Part shown: piece after piece, positions 27,574 through 36,050 of the stretch
Layout of the letters: each line of letters opens with the position of its first letter
Position numbering within the stretch: the first letter of the stretch is position 1
Source: Rhodobiaceae bacterium
GTDB lineage: Bacteria; Pseudomonadota; Alphaproteobacteria; Parvibaculales; Parvibaculaceae
Assembly (NCBI GenBank): GCA_021404525.1
Contig: JAAWWE010000015.1
Span: 1 to 64,000 of the forward strand
Reading direction: 5' to 3'
DNA: 64,000 nt
Translations under genes and position numbers: made by a program
The notes under the pieces: generated by a model
Database searches by the model: none
The model's input: only the letters and a program-made list of their open reading frames with translations
Told to the model about the DNA's origin: nothing

Positions 27574-27927
27574 CGCTCTCACCCAGCGTATTGGCTAACT
27601 CACACACCCAACAGGGAACCACCCCAGGGGTGGGTTTGGGATATCAGCGAGCTCTTAAGATTCCTCTAAATCCAACTGTGAGTGCGGACGACACAGCCCT
27701 TCGATGTGGCTTAGAGCGCCAATCGGTTGGCGGAACGGTTTCATGCCTTCACCGTGATCACTCTGTATGTTGGCGAAATGAAGATGGTTTTGAACGAGAC
27801 CAGTCCATACCGAAAGACTGCTCTTAAGGTGACTTTATCCTTTTTTCAATTTTTACCTCTTAGGTTCTAGGTCCGTTTTGAGCCAGACAGCCGGTCTGGC
27901 TAGGGGCTTAGACTATTGAGGGGCACT
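27574..27927. other. Divergent regulatory region between the chemoreceptor and porin 2
   Basis: 354 bp without a gene. It contains a small dyad CGCCAA-TCGG-TTGGCG at 27717-27732 and a T-rich segment at about 27837-27855. No Pho box like that of porin 1 is present on either strand. Confidence 0.6.
27881..27901 (+). promoter_or_regulatory. Hairpin directly upstream of the porin 2 ribosome-binding site
   Basis: AGCCAGAC (27881-27888) and GTCTGGCT (27894-27901) form a perfect 8-bp stem with a 5-base loop, ending 17 bp before GAGGGG, the porin 2 Shine-Dalgarno. It has no T-run, so it is more likely an mRNA-stability or sRNA-target element than a terminator. Confidence 0.5.
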
Positions 27928-29274
27928 ATGACTTCGACCAAATGCGACCAAAAAAACTGGTCCGGAAAAACGCTCAAGCGTTGTGGAACCAATCTCCTGT
28001 TGGCGGCGGCGCTGAGCGCTGGCACTGCGGGGAGTGCGCTTGCTGGATATGACGTCAACTCGCGCATTGACGCGCTTGAACACGAACTGCGCGAGCTTAA
28101 AGCACAAGTGCAGGAGCGTGACGGCAAGCTTGCAGAACTTGAAGCCGCCTCAACGAGCCTGGCCAATCTCCCGAGTTTCGATAGCCGCAAGCTTCAAATC
28201 ACCAGCCGTGATGGCAATTGGTCCATCCGTTTTGGTGGTCGGTTGATGTTGGATGCTTTCCTTGCCGAGGCAAGCCGCACTGGCGCCGCTGACACAAGTG
28301 GTGGTGGTGCTGAAATTCGCCGTGCCCGTTTCTTTGCAGCGGGTAAAGTCGCAGGTGATTGGAAATATAAGTTGCAGATTGATTTTGCGAGCAATGGCGT
28401 CGCAATCAAGGATGCCTATATCAGCACGAAGGTAGCCGGTCTGAAGGCGATTTTCGGGAACCATAAAGAACCGCAAGGCCTGGAACAGCAGACCTCTTCG
28501 AAATACATCACGTTCATGGAACGTGCGATGGTGAGCGACACGTTCGCAGCCGGGCGTCAGCTGGGCGCGAGCCTTGGCGCCAGTGGTGAAAACTTCACCC
28601 TGCGTGGCGGTATCTTCACCAACGGCATCGACAATGGCAGTGACACAACCACAACTGACCTGGCATTTACGGCACGGGGCACTTACGCACCGATCGTAGA
28701 GGCCCGACAGACAGTGCACCTGGGCGTGTCCGGGACTTATCGTACGTTTGACGACAATTCCGGGCCACGTATCCGCCTGCGCAACTTCCACAACGGAACC
28801 CGCTATGTTGATACAGGCGTAACGGTCGCAGAAGGCCAGATGACTGTTGGCGCAGAAGCCGCTGTGGTTTTTGGCCCGTTCAGTGCGCAAGGCGAATATT
28901 ACACATCAACACTTGAAGGCAATGGTACAGGTGCCGCCGATGTCGACTTCAGCGGTTGGTACGCTATGGCAAGCTACTTCATCACAGGTGAGAGTCGCCC
29001 GTACAACACGGACAAGGGTGTCTTTGGTCGTGTGAAAGGCGATGGTGCCATCGAGGTCGCGGCCCGCTATGAAATGATCGACATGGAAGATGCTGGTTTT
29101 GGAACCGCTGCTTCTGAAACGACAGCGCTTACATTGGGTGTGAATTACTACTTCAACCCCTATGTGCGCGCGATGCTGAACTATGGCAATGCCGAGTATG
29201 ACTTCACGGCCGCAGCGGGTACAGCTGACACGGAAGTCGACTTTGTCGCAACACGTCTGCAGCTTGATTTCTAG
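27928..29274 (+). CDS. OprO/OprP-type porin (porin 2, paralogue of porin 1)
   Basis: 448-residue outer-membrane porin with the same plan as porin 1: an N-terminal region of ~40 residues acting as signal (cleavage after ...SALA), the AGYDVNSRID coiled coil, barrel strands and a C-terminal TRLQLDF. Long identical blocks with porin 1 (RFGGRLMLDAF, SSKYITFMER, PRIRLRNFHNGTR, SAQGEYYTSTLEGNG) indicate a recent duplication. The ATG at 27928 follows GAGGGG; a TTG four codons upstream is less likely. It lacks the Pho box, so it is probably expressed under other conditions. Two terminators follow. Confidence 0.92.
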   Translation: MTSTKCDQKNWSGKTLKRCGTNLLLAAALSAGTAGSALAGYDVNSRIDALEHELRELKAQVQERDGKLAELEAASTSLANLPSFDSRKLQITSRDGNWSIRFGGRLMLDAFLAEASRTGAADTSGGGAEIRRARFFAAGKVAGDWKYKLQIDFASNGVAIKDAYISTKVAGLKAIFGNHKEPQGLEQQTSSKYITFMERAMVSDTFAAGRQLGASLGASGENFTLRGGIFTNGIDNGSDTTTTDLAFTARGTYAPIVEARQTVHLGVSGTYRTFDDNSGPRIRLRNFHNGTRYVDTGVTVAEGQMTVGAEAAVVFGPFSAQGEYYTSTLEGNGTGAADVDFSGWYAMASYFITGESRPYNTDKGVFGRVKGDGAIEVAARYEMIDMEDAGFGTAASETTALTLGVNYYFNPYVRAMLNYGNAEYDFTAAAGTADTEVDFVATRLQLDF

Positions 29275-29281
29275 TACTGAC

Positions 29282-29318
29282 CTCGAGGCGCGGTCACGTG
29301 CCTCGAGATCGCTTTTTT
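29282..29318 (+). terminator. Terminator 1 after porin 2
   Basis: CTCGAGGC (29282-29289) pairs with GCCTCGAG (29300-29307), perfect 8 bp, followed within 5 bp by six T. A standard intrinsic terminator 8 bp after the porin stop. Confidence 0.85.
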
Positions 29319-29345
29319 GCTGGGTGTTCCTCGCATTCAGTCAAT

Positions 29346-29386
29346 CGGTCCGGCACTCCCTGATCAGGGGTCCGGACCGCTTTTTT
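29346..29386. terminator. Terminator 2 after porin 2
   Basis: CGGTCCGG (29346-29353) pairs with CCGGACCG (29372-29379), perfect 8 bp, then C and six T (29381-29386). The T-run stops the + strand transcript; the stem could also help end the convergent oxidoreductase transcript, whose stop codon is at 29385. Confidence 0.85.
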
Positions 29387-30341
29387 ATGTGTGCTCCATC
29401 CTCAGGATTATCTTGCCGCGTCGACCACGCCCCCGCTGGCGCTCGAATGCCTGTGCTGCATCGGCGAAAGCGTAGGTGCTATCGACAGCCGGCGCAAACA
29501 CTCCCTCTGCCATGAGAGTCGACAAGCGCCCCAGTCTCTTTTCGTCTGTATTGGACTCTAAGAGGAAGCCCCATTTGCGGAATGAAAACATGGATGCAAT
29601 GGCGCCTGGAACATCAAGGTGCGGCATGGTTGTCACATAGGTACCGCGGCGTTTTAGAAATGGTTTGGCGTGGAGAAAACCTAGTGAGGGAGCAGTGTCA
29701 AACACAGTGTTATATGTCGTTCCCTTCGGAAGGGGCTCATCCAGGTCATATGCCATCACCTCTCTCGCGCCCTGAGATCTTGCAAACTCGACTTGCGAGG
29801 AATGACATACCGCCGTGACTTCCGCACCCAGATGCAGTGCCAGGTGGAGCGCTGTGATGCCGACGGAACCGGTCGCACCGGTGATCAGAACGTCGTCACC
29901 ATTTTGGGTTCCAGCTATTTTCTCCAACGCGGTGATCGCGGTTAAAGCACCACCAATGATCGCGGTCGCGCCCTCAGCCGAAACACCGTGGGGGATTGAA
30001 GCGAGATTGGTTTCAGCCAGGGCAACATATTCCGCGTGAAACCAGGGCCCTTTGAAGATGTTGGTATATCCAAAAACAGGATCGCCCTTCTTGAACTTCG
30101 TTCCGTTGCTTTCAACGATGCCCGCCATTTCAATCCCGGAGACCACGGGGGATTTTTTCAGGTTCTTGCGGAGGGCCTTATTGTTCCAGCCACGCTGATT
30201 TTCATAGTCTATATGGCTCAGGGCAACATGGGTGATGCGGACCAGCACCTCCGCCTTACCCGGTGTGGGAACAGGCGCGTCGACAATCTTGAGGTGCGGC
30301 TCCGCCTTTCCCTCAGGAATGTCGAAGGTGAGCGCTTTCAC
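29385..30341 (-). CDS. Zinc-independent alcohol dehydrogenase-like (quinone oxidoreductase) MDR protein
   Basis: 318-residue medium-chain reductase of the zeta-crystallin/quinone-oxidoreductase type. It has the GroES-like N-terminal half (VSGIEMAGIVESNGTKFKKGDPVFGY) and a Rossmann half with VLITGATGSVGITALHLALHLGA as nucleotide-binding loop; the catalytic zinc ligands of true alcohol dehydrogenases are not seen. Probably NADPH-dependent reduction of a quinone or enone. Last gene of a TetR-NmrA-oxidoreductase operon, overlapping the NmrA gene by 4 bp. Confidence 0.87.
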   Translation of the reverse strand: MKALTFDIPEGKAEPHLKIVDAPVPTPGKAEVLVRITHVALSHIDYENQRGWNNKALRKNLKKSPVVSGIEMAGIVESNGTKFKKGDPVFGYTNIFKGPWFHAEYVALAETNLASIPHGVSAEGATAIIGGALTAITALEKIAGTQNGDDVLITGATGSVGITALHLALHLGAEVTAVCHSSQVEFARSQGAREVMAYDLDEPLPKGTTYNTVFDTAPSLGFLHAKPFLKRRGTYVTTMPHLDVPGAIASMFSFRKWGFLLESNTDEKRLGRLSTLMAEGVFAPAVDSTYAFADAAQAFERQRGRGRRGKIILRMEHT

Positions 30342-31186
30342 GCGGCCCCCATCTGATCGGCATGGTCGGCGACATATGTCTCAATGGAGCGCGGCTTGCG
30401 GCCCAAGAGAAACTCAATATCGTTTGACGGGTTGAAGGTGAAACCTTCGCGAACCGCAAATGTCATTTCCGCGTTCATGTCTGCGTACCAGGTTTCAGCA
30501 CCCTGTTCGATGAGCGCATTGCGAAGGTCCTCCGGTGTGATCCCGACAAAGGGCACGTCACGGCCGAGGGCCGAACTGATGCGGTTCGCTGCGCCTTCAA
30601 ATGTCATGGGGTCGGGGCCCGTCAGGCGATAGACACGATGCGCATGCCCGTCTTCCGTGAGTGCCTTGATCGCAATTTCAGCCACGTCGCGCACATCCAC
30701 AAAGCTCGTCTTGCCGGGCCCAGCCGGAAAGGCGACCATGCCCATGGCGACAAATCCTGCAAAGTTTTGCATGAACCAATCCGGGCGCAGGAAGGTCCAG
30801 GGCAGGTCAGCCCCTTTGACAATCTCCTCAAGCTCACCCGTTCGGCGCACAAAGAACACCGCACTGTCTGGGTCGCATTCAGCAGAGAGCATAACCAGGC
30901 GTTTCACGCCTGCCTCTTTCAGCTGGTCAGTCATGCGGGTAAGCGCTGTTTTGAAGGCGTCGCTCTGATTGGTGACCATATAGACCGCCTCGATGCCAAC
31001 AAGGGCCTTGTCGAACGCCTCAGCATCATCAAAGTCGCCCAACGCAACTTCATATCCATCAGGTCCGATCATCTCCGCCGCTTTGGCTGCATCGCGCACA
31101 TAGATGCGGAAGGGTGTTTTCTGGGCAATCAACTGGCGAGCAATCTCGCTACCAACATTGCCGGTGGCTCCGGTGACGAGGATCAT
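30338..31186 (-). CDS. NmrA/NAD(P)-binding SDR family protein (azoreductase or quinone reductase-like)
   Basis: 282 residues. N-terminal MILVTGATGNVGSEIARQL dinucleotide-binding loop, then the atypical extended SDR layout of NmrA proteins (YMVTNQSDAFKTAL, RLVMLSAECD, WTFLRPDWFMQNF). Relatives are NADPH sensors or NAD(P)H:quinone reductases; without a Tyr-x3-Lys pair I favour an atypical reductase or redox sensor. Middle gene of the TetR operon, with the oxidoreductase start overlapping its stop (ATGA). Confidence 0.87.
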   Translation of the reverse strand: MILVTGATGNVGSEIARQLIAQKTPFRIYVRDAAKAAEMIGPDGYEVALGDFDDAEAFDKALVGIEAVYMVTNQSDAFKTALTRMTDQLKEAGVKRLVMLSAECDPDSAVFFVRRTGELEEIVKGADLPWTFLRPDWFMQNFAGFVAMGMVAFPAGPGKTSFVDVRDVAEIAIKALTEDGHAHRVYRLTGPDPMTFEGAANRISSALGRDVPFVGITPEDLRNALIEQGAETWYADMNAEMTFAVREGFTFNPSNDIEFLLGRKPRSIETYVADHADQMGAA

Positions 31187-31221
31187 GGCGTTTCCTTTCG
31201 AGGGGATGTGGCGATGGCGCT

Positions 31222-31824
31222 TTAAGACGCAAGTGGCGTCACGCTTGTTTTCAGAAGGTGGGTCAGCGTTTCAGTGGCCGCCTGCTCAGAGATACGCCCC
31301 GCGGTGAGCTCGGCACAGAGCGTGTTTGCAGCTGCCACAAGACCGATAAAGATGAGGTGTGATCGGGTATCCGGTAGTGGCAGGACCGGCGCGAAGGCTT
31401 CGGCAAATTGTTTGGCGTGCAGATCTCTTGAAGCGCGGCCCACGTCACGCGCGTCTCCGTTCGCTTCGATGGCGGCGGTGAGCGCAGCGGCGGCAGGCCC
31501 TGCTTCCAGTGCGCAAGAGATGTAAGCCTCAGAGATGATTTCCGCGATGGCGTCGACAGTTTCCGGTGCTGCCGCAATGCGTGCGCGGGCAACGCCTTCA
31601 TAGTGGCGGTCGGCGTCTTCCAGCAGCGCCAACAGGAGCCCTGTCCGGGTCTCGAAATGGTCATATGCCATGGGCTTTGACACGCCGGCCTTGTCTGCGA
31701 CCAATGCAAGGGTCACGGCATCCGCCCCTTCTTCCTCTATGAGGGTTCTGGCGACCTCCAGCATCTGCGCCCGGCGATCGGCACGACTGAGGCGGGTTCG
31801 CGATGCTGATTCTGACTGTCTCAT
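31222..31824 (-). CDS. TetR-family transcriptional repressor (first gene of the NmrA/oxidoreductase operon)
   Basis: 200 residues with an N-terminal HTH (RAQMLEVARTLIEEEGADAVTL, then KAGVSKPMAYDHFETRTGLL) and a helical ligand-binding part. It heads the operon with NmrA (35 bp) and the oxidoreductase. A 29-bp near-perfect palindrome begins 6 bp upstream of its start codon, so autorepression released by a small molecule, possibly a quinone or electrophile substrate of the downstream reductases, is a reasonable inference. Divergent from dapB. Confidence 0.9.
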   Translation of the reverse strand: MRQSESASRTRLSRADRRAQMLEVARTLIEEEGADAVTLALVADKAGVSKPMAYDHFETRTGLLLALLEDADRHYEGVARARIAAAPETVDAIAEIISEAYISCALEAGPAAAALTAAIEANGDARDVGRASRDLHAKQFAEAFAPVLPLPDTRSHLIFIGLVAAANTLCAELTAGRISEQAATETLTHLLKTSVTPLAS

Positions 31825-31829
31825 TTCAA

Positions 31830-31858
31830 CCTACGTTTAGTAACTTACTAAAGGTAGG
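31830..31858. promoter_or_regulatory. Palindromic operator of the TetR operon
   Basis: Core TTTAGTAA-C-TTACTAAA (31836-31852) is a perfect 17-bp palindrome; flanking CCTACG and GGTAGG extend it to 29 bp with one mismatched pair. It lies right before the TetR start codon, 131 bp from dapB. Size and place are typical for a TetR dimer operator. Confidence 0.8.
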
Positions 31859-31989
31859 TAGTGAGTGCGGCAGCATTCGTCAAGGGTTTCGTTGCTGAAA
31901 TGCTTCAACTTCCGCTGGAAATGCTCTATATCCCGCAGAGAATAAGCGGTCTGGGCGGTTCCGACTGACCTGCTTTGCGGAGAAAACAG

Positions 31990-32814
31990 ATGAGCGACAG
32001 CGAGATTAATATCGTCCTTCCTGGCGCTGCCGGGCGTATGGGCCGCACTTTGATCGCCGAGATTGCTCAGAAACCCGATCTCAAACTGGCCGGGGCGATA
32101 GAGCCCGCGGGCTCCTCTTTACTAGGCACGGATGCCGGAACTTTGGCGGGTCTTCCCGAACCACTGGGTGTCGCAATTACGGAAGACCCCTTACCTCTTG
32201 TTGCTGACGCAGATGCAATAATCGATTTCACTGTGCCCGCCGCGACAGTTGAATATGCGGCGCTTGCGGCCCAGGCGCGGATTGTCCATGTGATTGCGAC
32301 CACCGGCTTTGACGCTGAACAGGAAGCGCAGATTGAGGCAGCCGCGCGCCATGCAACCATCATCAAGGCCGGCAACATGAGCCTTGGGGTCAATCTGCTG
32401 ACGGCGCTCACGCGCAAGGTTGCTGCAACGCTTGATGCTGATTGGGACATAGAGATCCTAGAGATGCACCATCGGCACAAAGTCGATGCACCGTCCGGGA
32501 CAGCGCTTATGCTCGGACAGGCGGCGGCCGATGGCCGGGGCATCAATCATGATGTTGTGGCGGATCGCGGTCGTGATGGCATTACCGGCGAGCGCACGCC
32601 AGGCGATATTGGCTATGCGGTGTTGCGTGGCGGCTCTGTCGTCGGTGAACATTCCACCATTTTTGCGGCGGAGAACGAGCGTATCGTTCTTTCGCATATT
32701 GCCGAGGACCGGGGTTTGTTTGCTCGCGGTGCTTTGGCAGCGGCGCGCTGGGGACAAGGCAAAGGCCCCGGTCTCTTTTCAATGCTCGACGTTCTCGGGC
32801 TCTCAGACTTTTAG
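31990..32814 (+). CDS. dapB: 4-hydroxy-tetrahydrodipicolinate reductase
   Basis: NAD(P)H-dependent step of diaminopimelate/lysine synthesis. 274 residues with the nucleotide-binding loop [16 protein letters not shown], the [12 protein letters not shown] and IATTGFD segments, and the signature [19 protein letters not shown] with catalytic His and Lys. ATG 31990 has GCGGAGA upstream; the frame runs 5 codons further. gpmA follows after 17 bp, so they are probably cotranscribed. Confidence 0.97.
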   Translation: MSDSEINIVLPGAAGRMGRTLIAEIAQKPDLKLAGAIEPAGSSLLGTDAGTLAGLPEPLGVAITEDPLPLVADADAIIDFTVPAATVEYAALAAQARIVHVIATTGFDAEQEAQIEAAARHATIIKAGNMSLGVNLLTALTRKVAATLDADWDIEILEMHHRHKVDAPSGTALMLGQAAADGRGINHDVVADRGRDGITGERTPGDIGYAVLRGGSVVGEHSTIFAAENERIVLSHIAEDRGLFARGALAAARWGQGKGPGLFSMLDVLGLSDF

Positions 32815-32831
32815 ACAATAGGAAAAACAAC

Positions 32832-33464
32832 GTGGCCAATCTTCTTGTGCTTGTTCGTCATGGACAAAGTGAGTGGAACAAAAAGAACCTCTTCACCGGC
32901 TGGAAGGATCCTGATCTCACAGACCAGGGGCGCGCAGAAGCTGTTGAAGCGGGTCAGGCCCTGAAAGAAGGCGGCTATGAGTTCGATGTCTCCTTCACCT
33001 CCGTTCTGAGCCGCGCGCAGAAAACCAATGATGCGATCCTGAAGGAGCTGGGTCAGACCGATCTCGAGATCGTCTGCGATCAAGCACTCAATGAGCGCGA
33101 CTATGGGGACCTGGCAGGGCTCAACAAGGATGACGCCCGCGAGAAGTGGGGCGAAGAGCAAGTACATATCTGGCGTCGGTCCTATGACACGCCGCCTCCG
33201 GGTGGCGAAAGCCTGAAAGACACTGCCGACCGGGTCCTTCCCTATTATCACGCGACCATCAAGCCACGGGTTCTGGGCGGAGAGCGGGTGCTGATTGCCG
33301 CTCACGGGAACTCCCTTCGCGCACTCGTTATGGACCTGGAAGGTCTCAGCCGCGACGAAGTGCTGCAGCTCAACATCGCCACCGGCGCCCCCATTGCCTA
33401 TGAGCTTGATGATGAAGGCAAAGTGCTGTCGAAGAAGCTCTTGATTGAGCGCGAAGCTCACTGA
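32832..33464 (+). CDS. gpmA: 2,3-bisphosphoglycerate-dependent phosphoglycerate mutase
   Basis: Interconverts 3- and 2-phosphoglycerate in glycolysis. 210 residues, short form as in other alphaproteobacteria. Phosphohistidine motif [10 protein letters not shown], the [15 protein letters not shown] loop, ERDYGDLAG and the second His in [13 protein letters not shown]. Starts at GTG, with AGGA in the short gap after dapB. Confidence 0.96.
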   Translation: MANLLVLVRHGQSEWNKKNLFTGWKDPDLTDQGRAEAVEAGQALKEGGYEFDVSFTSVLSRAQKTNDAILKELGQTDLEIVCDQALNERDYGDLAGLNKDDAREKWGEEQVHIWRRSYDTPPPGGESLKDTADRVLPYYHATIKPRVLGGERVLIAAHGNSLRALVMDLEGLSRDEVLQLNIATGAPIAYELDDEGKVLSKKLLIEREAH

Positions 33465-33530
33465 GTGGAGTGCGACTCTAGTGCTACCGACTTCAGCTTC
33501 TTGTCAATTGAGGTCGCTGACGCATTAAGC

Positions 33531-33550
33531 GTTCCAAGGTGCCTTGGAGC
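33531..33550. terminator. Hairpin between convergent gpmA and the DUF2244 gene
   Basis: TCCAAGG (33533-33539) and CCTTGGA (33542-33548) form a perfect 7-bp stem with a tight 2-base tip (a 3-bp-shorter stem with a normal loop is equally possible in RNA). No clear T-run. It lies between two converging genes and may serve both. Confidence 0.45.
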
Positions 33551-33556
33551 GAGACT

Positions 33557-34087
33557 CTAATTGGTCGCTGCTGGGGCGAAGCCCTGCCGGCGGAGACGCT
33601 CCAGCTCAAACCGCAAAGCCTCACCAAATTGCAGGCGCTCTTCTGGTGACAGAAATGCGCCGACTGTCAGACGCCGCCCGTGTGAGGTGATGTCGATGGC
33701 GACATCCTCTTCGGCCTCTTTGTCATACTGCACCCGCGCCCAATAGGGTTGGGAGACATAGGCTGTCTCATTTCCCTTGGCATCCACTTTTCGGATTTTG
33801 AGCGCGGTGTCGGACAGCTGGACCGTTTCATAGGCCCGGGCGGCGCGGTAGTTCCAGCGGAAGGCCAGATAGATGGCCGCCACGTCCAATCCGAAAAATC
33901 CGAAGACGGGCCAGGCTCCCATCGCCGTGAACACGATGCCGGCAACAAAACTGACAACACCGATGAAGATCATGACGATCAGAAAGCCCCTGCTGCCAAG
34001 CGAGCGGTGAGGTGTGAGCCGCGCATCAAAATGCAACGATCCACCGGGTGGGGCCGTCAGAGGGCTTGTGTCTTCCACACGTTCCAT
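33557..34087 (-). CDS. DUF2244 membrane protein
   Basis: 176-residue protein with two membrane helices (FLIVMIFIGVVSFVAGIVF and the following WPVFGFFGLDVAAIYLAF) and a C-terminal soluble part, matching the alphaproteobacterial DUF2244 family. ATG 34087 is chosen because it gives the family N terminus (MERVEDTSP) and avoids overlap with nth; the frame opens 18 codons earlier. Divergent from nth, its usual neighbour in this class. Function unknown. Confidence 0.83.
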   Translation of the reverse strand: MERVEDTSPLTAPPGGSLHFDARLTPHRSLGSRGFLIVMIFIGVVSFVAGIVFTAMGAWPVFGFFGLDVAAIYLAFRWNYRAARAYETVQLSDTALKIRKVDAKGNETAYVSQPYWARVQYDKEAEEDVAIDITSHGRRLTVGAFLSPEERLQFGEALRFELERLRRQGFAPAATN

Positions 34088-34158
34088 GGTGGCCAAATTA
34101 GGCTGTTGATGTCTTTTCCGCAATGGATCGCCCCGCGTCAAATGCGTATGTTGGCCCC

Positions 34159-34803
34159 ATGAAAATGAAGAAAAAAGACATTGAGCCGTTTTTTGAGATC
34201 CTGTCTGCGGACTTGCCGGAACCGAAAACCGAGCTCGACTATAAGAACCCCTACACGCTTGTTGTTGCCGTCGCCCTGTCAGCGCAAGCCACGGATGTCG
34301 GCGTGAACAAGGCCACCAAAGAGCTTTTCAAAAAAGTCGATACGCCGGAGAAGATGGTGAAGCTCGGCGAAGCCAAACTGCGCGATCAGATCAAGACCAT
34401 TGGGCTCTATCGGAACAAAGCCAAGAACGTCATTGCGATGTCCAAGATGCTGATCAATGAATTTAACAGCGAGGTTCCACAGACCCGTGAAGAGCTGGAA
34501 CGCTTACCGGGCGTTGGGCGCAAGACTGCCAATGTGGTCATGAATGAAGCCTTTGGCGAGGCGACCATTGCCGTCGACACACACATCTTCCGCGTTTCCA
34601 ATCGCACAGGGCTCGCGCCAGGGAAAAATGTGCTTGAGGTCGAACATGAACTTCTAAAGCGCGTGCCCAAAGACTATCTGCAGCATGCGCACCACTGGAT
34701 CCTGCTGCATGGCCGCTATATCTGCAAAGCGCGGAAGCCCGACTGTCCGTCCTGCAAGGTTGCCGCCTATTGCGCCTTCAAAGGCAAGACGATAGCGGCC
34801 TAA
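34159..34803 (+). CDS. nth: Endonuclease III
   Basis: Base-excision repair glycosylase/AP lyase for oxidised pyrimidines. 214 residues with the helix-hairpin-helix LPGVGRKTANVV containing the catalytic Lys, the catalytic Asp in VDTHIFRVSNR, and the [4Fe-4S] motif C-x6-C-x2-C-x5-C in CKARKPDCPSCKVAAYC. ATG 34159 chosen; the frame extends 12 codons upstream into the DUF2244 promoter region. Confidence 0.97.
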   Translation: MKMKKKDIEPFFEILSADLPEPKTELDYKNPYTLVVAVALSAQATDVGVNKATKELFKKVDTPEKMVKLGEAKLRDQIKTIGLYRNKAKNVIAMSKMLINEFNSEVPQTREELERLPGVGRKTANVVMNEAFGEATIAVDTHIFRVSNRTGLAPGKNVLEVEHELLKRVPKDYLQHAHHWILLHGRYICKARKPDCPSCKVAAYCAFKGKTIAA

Positions 34804-34820
34804 TTCTCAGAAACCTTGGG

Positions 34821-35228
34821 TCAATACCGGTAAGAGCTCAATTGATGGGCCCGGTTCACCCCTGCAATGCATGGGTCAACGGGGAGCTCTCCCCCTGCTT
34901 CCGCCCGCGCCTCAATAAATGAAGTGCGCAGCGTGTCGCTCTCGTCCTCATAGAGATAGACAAAGAGCGTGCAACCATCTCCGGCATAACGCCAGATTTC
35001 TGCATGGGCTTCGTTGCGCTGAAATTCCGGTGAGCCGAATGCCTCGCGCAATCCATAGGTGTCCAGTCCGATCAGGCTGTCGACACGAGGGGCTGGCGCC
35101 AATGTCGGGGGTGTGCGTCCTGGCGCTGAAACGGTCTGGGGCGACAGGTTTGATCCAAAATTGCTCCCACCGCCCGCACAGGCAGCGAGCGCTGCTCCCA
35201 TTGCCAGTATTGCTAAAACTCGCACCAC
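34821..35228 (-). CDS. Lipoprotein of unknown function
   Basis: 135 residues: signal peptide with lipobox LAAC, a Ser/Pro/Thr-rich spacer (~20-50), then a small domain (LIGLDTYGLREAFGSPEFQRNEAHAEIW...LFVYLYED) that recalls SmpA/BamE-like folds, with two Cys. Reading the C-terminal domain as BamE-like is tentative. Convergent with nth; downstream of the EI24 gene with 12 bp between. Confidence 0.7.
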   Translation of the reverse strand: MVRVLAILAMGAALAACAGGGSNFGSNLSPQTVSAPGRTPPTLAPAPRVDSLIGLDTYGLREAFGSPEFQRNEAHAEIWRYAGDGCTLFVYLYEDESDTLRTSFIEARAEAGGELPVDPCIAGVNRAHQLSSYRY

Positions 35229-35240
35229 ACTTCTCCCGAC

Positions 35241-35909
35241 TTAAGCTGTCAGCTTCTTATGCAGATGCACCATAAGGGCTGTCGCGAAAAAAGGGGTTAA
35301 CAGGTTGATGACCGGGATCGACGCGAGAGCCGCGGCGGCGACACCCCCTGAAAAGACCCGAATGCTTTTAGATCGTCTCAGGGACCGGGCCTCTTCAGGC
35401 GTATGATGGCGGAGTGCGACCAGCTCAAAATATTCCCGACCCAGCAGATAACCATTCAGTCCCCAATAGGCGATCACGTTCACTATCGGAATGAAGTAGA
35501 GCGGCAGGGCGATCAGATTGAGGACAATCAGCAAGGCCGTAAATTTCAGGGCGATCCAGAGACCCTGCACAAACGGTTGATCGCGTCCGGCCGCATCGCT
35601 TGGATAATGTTTGTCTTCAACAGCGGCTGCGACCTCTTCGAGAAAAATGCCCGCAAAGAGCGCCGAGACCGGCATCAACAGAAGCACCAGGGCGACAATG
35701 ACAAAAGCGCCCGACAGCCAATCAACGACTTCGTCAATGATGGGCCAGCCCCAATCGGCGCCAAACTCTGGAATGGCCTCCAGCCCATAGAAAGCACCAA
35801 AGCCTGCCAGGACGAGCAGAACAAGTGCCAGACCCAAGGCGCGCATCATGACTGCCCGCAACGGTTTGGAGAATGTATCGCTGAGTGCCGTGGAAAGAGC
35901 AGAGAACAT
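35241..35909 (-). CDS. EI24-domain membrane protein (CysZ-like)
   Basis: 222 residues with about four long hydrophobic segments and the family motif YFIPIVNVIAYWGLNGYLLGREYFELVALRH. EI24/CysZ proteins include a sulfate permease, but most alphaproteobacterial members are uncharacterised and no sulfate genes are nearby. The lipoprotein gene follows by 12 bp, probably one operon. Confidence 0.82.
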   Translation of the reverse strand: MFSALSTALSDTFSKPLRAVMMRALGLALVLLVLAGFGAFYGLEAIPEFGADWGWPIIDEVVDWLSGAFVIVALVLLLMPVSALFAGIFLEEVAAAVEDKHYPSDAAGRDQPFVQGLWIALKFTALLIVLNLIALPLYFIPIVNVIAYWGLNGYLLGREYFELVALRHHTPEEARSLRRSKSIRVFSGGVAAAALASIPVINLLTPFFATALMVHLHKKLTA

Positions 35910-36050
35910 AGGACATCCCGGTTGCAGGCCAAGCGCCCGGTGTGGGCGACGGTAAAATCAATGGCAGATTAGCGGCCATCTGGGCTTTGTCCAGCGTGCT
36001 GCACCCCTTATACTCCGCTCGACTTTCCATCCTGAGCGAAGCGAGCTTTC

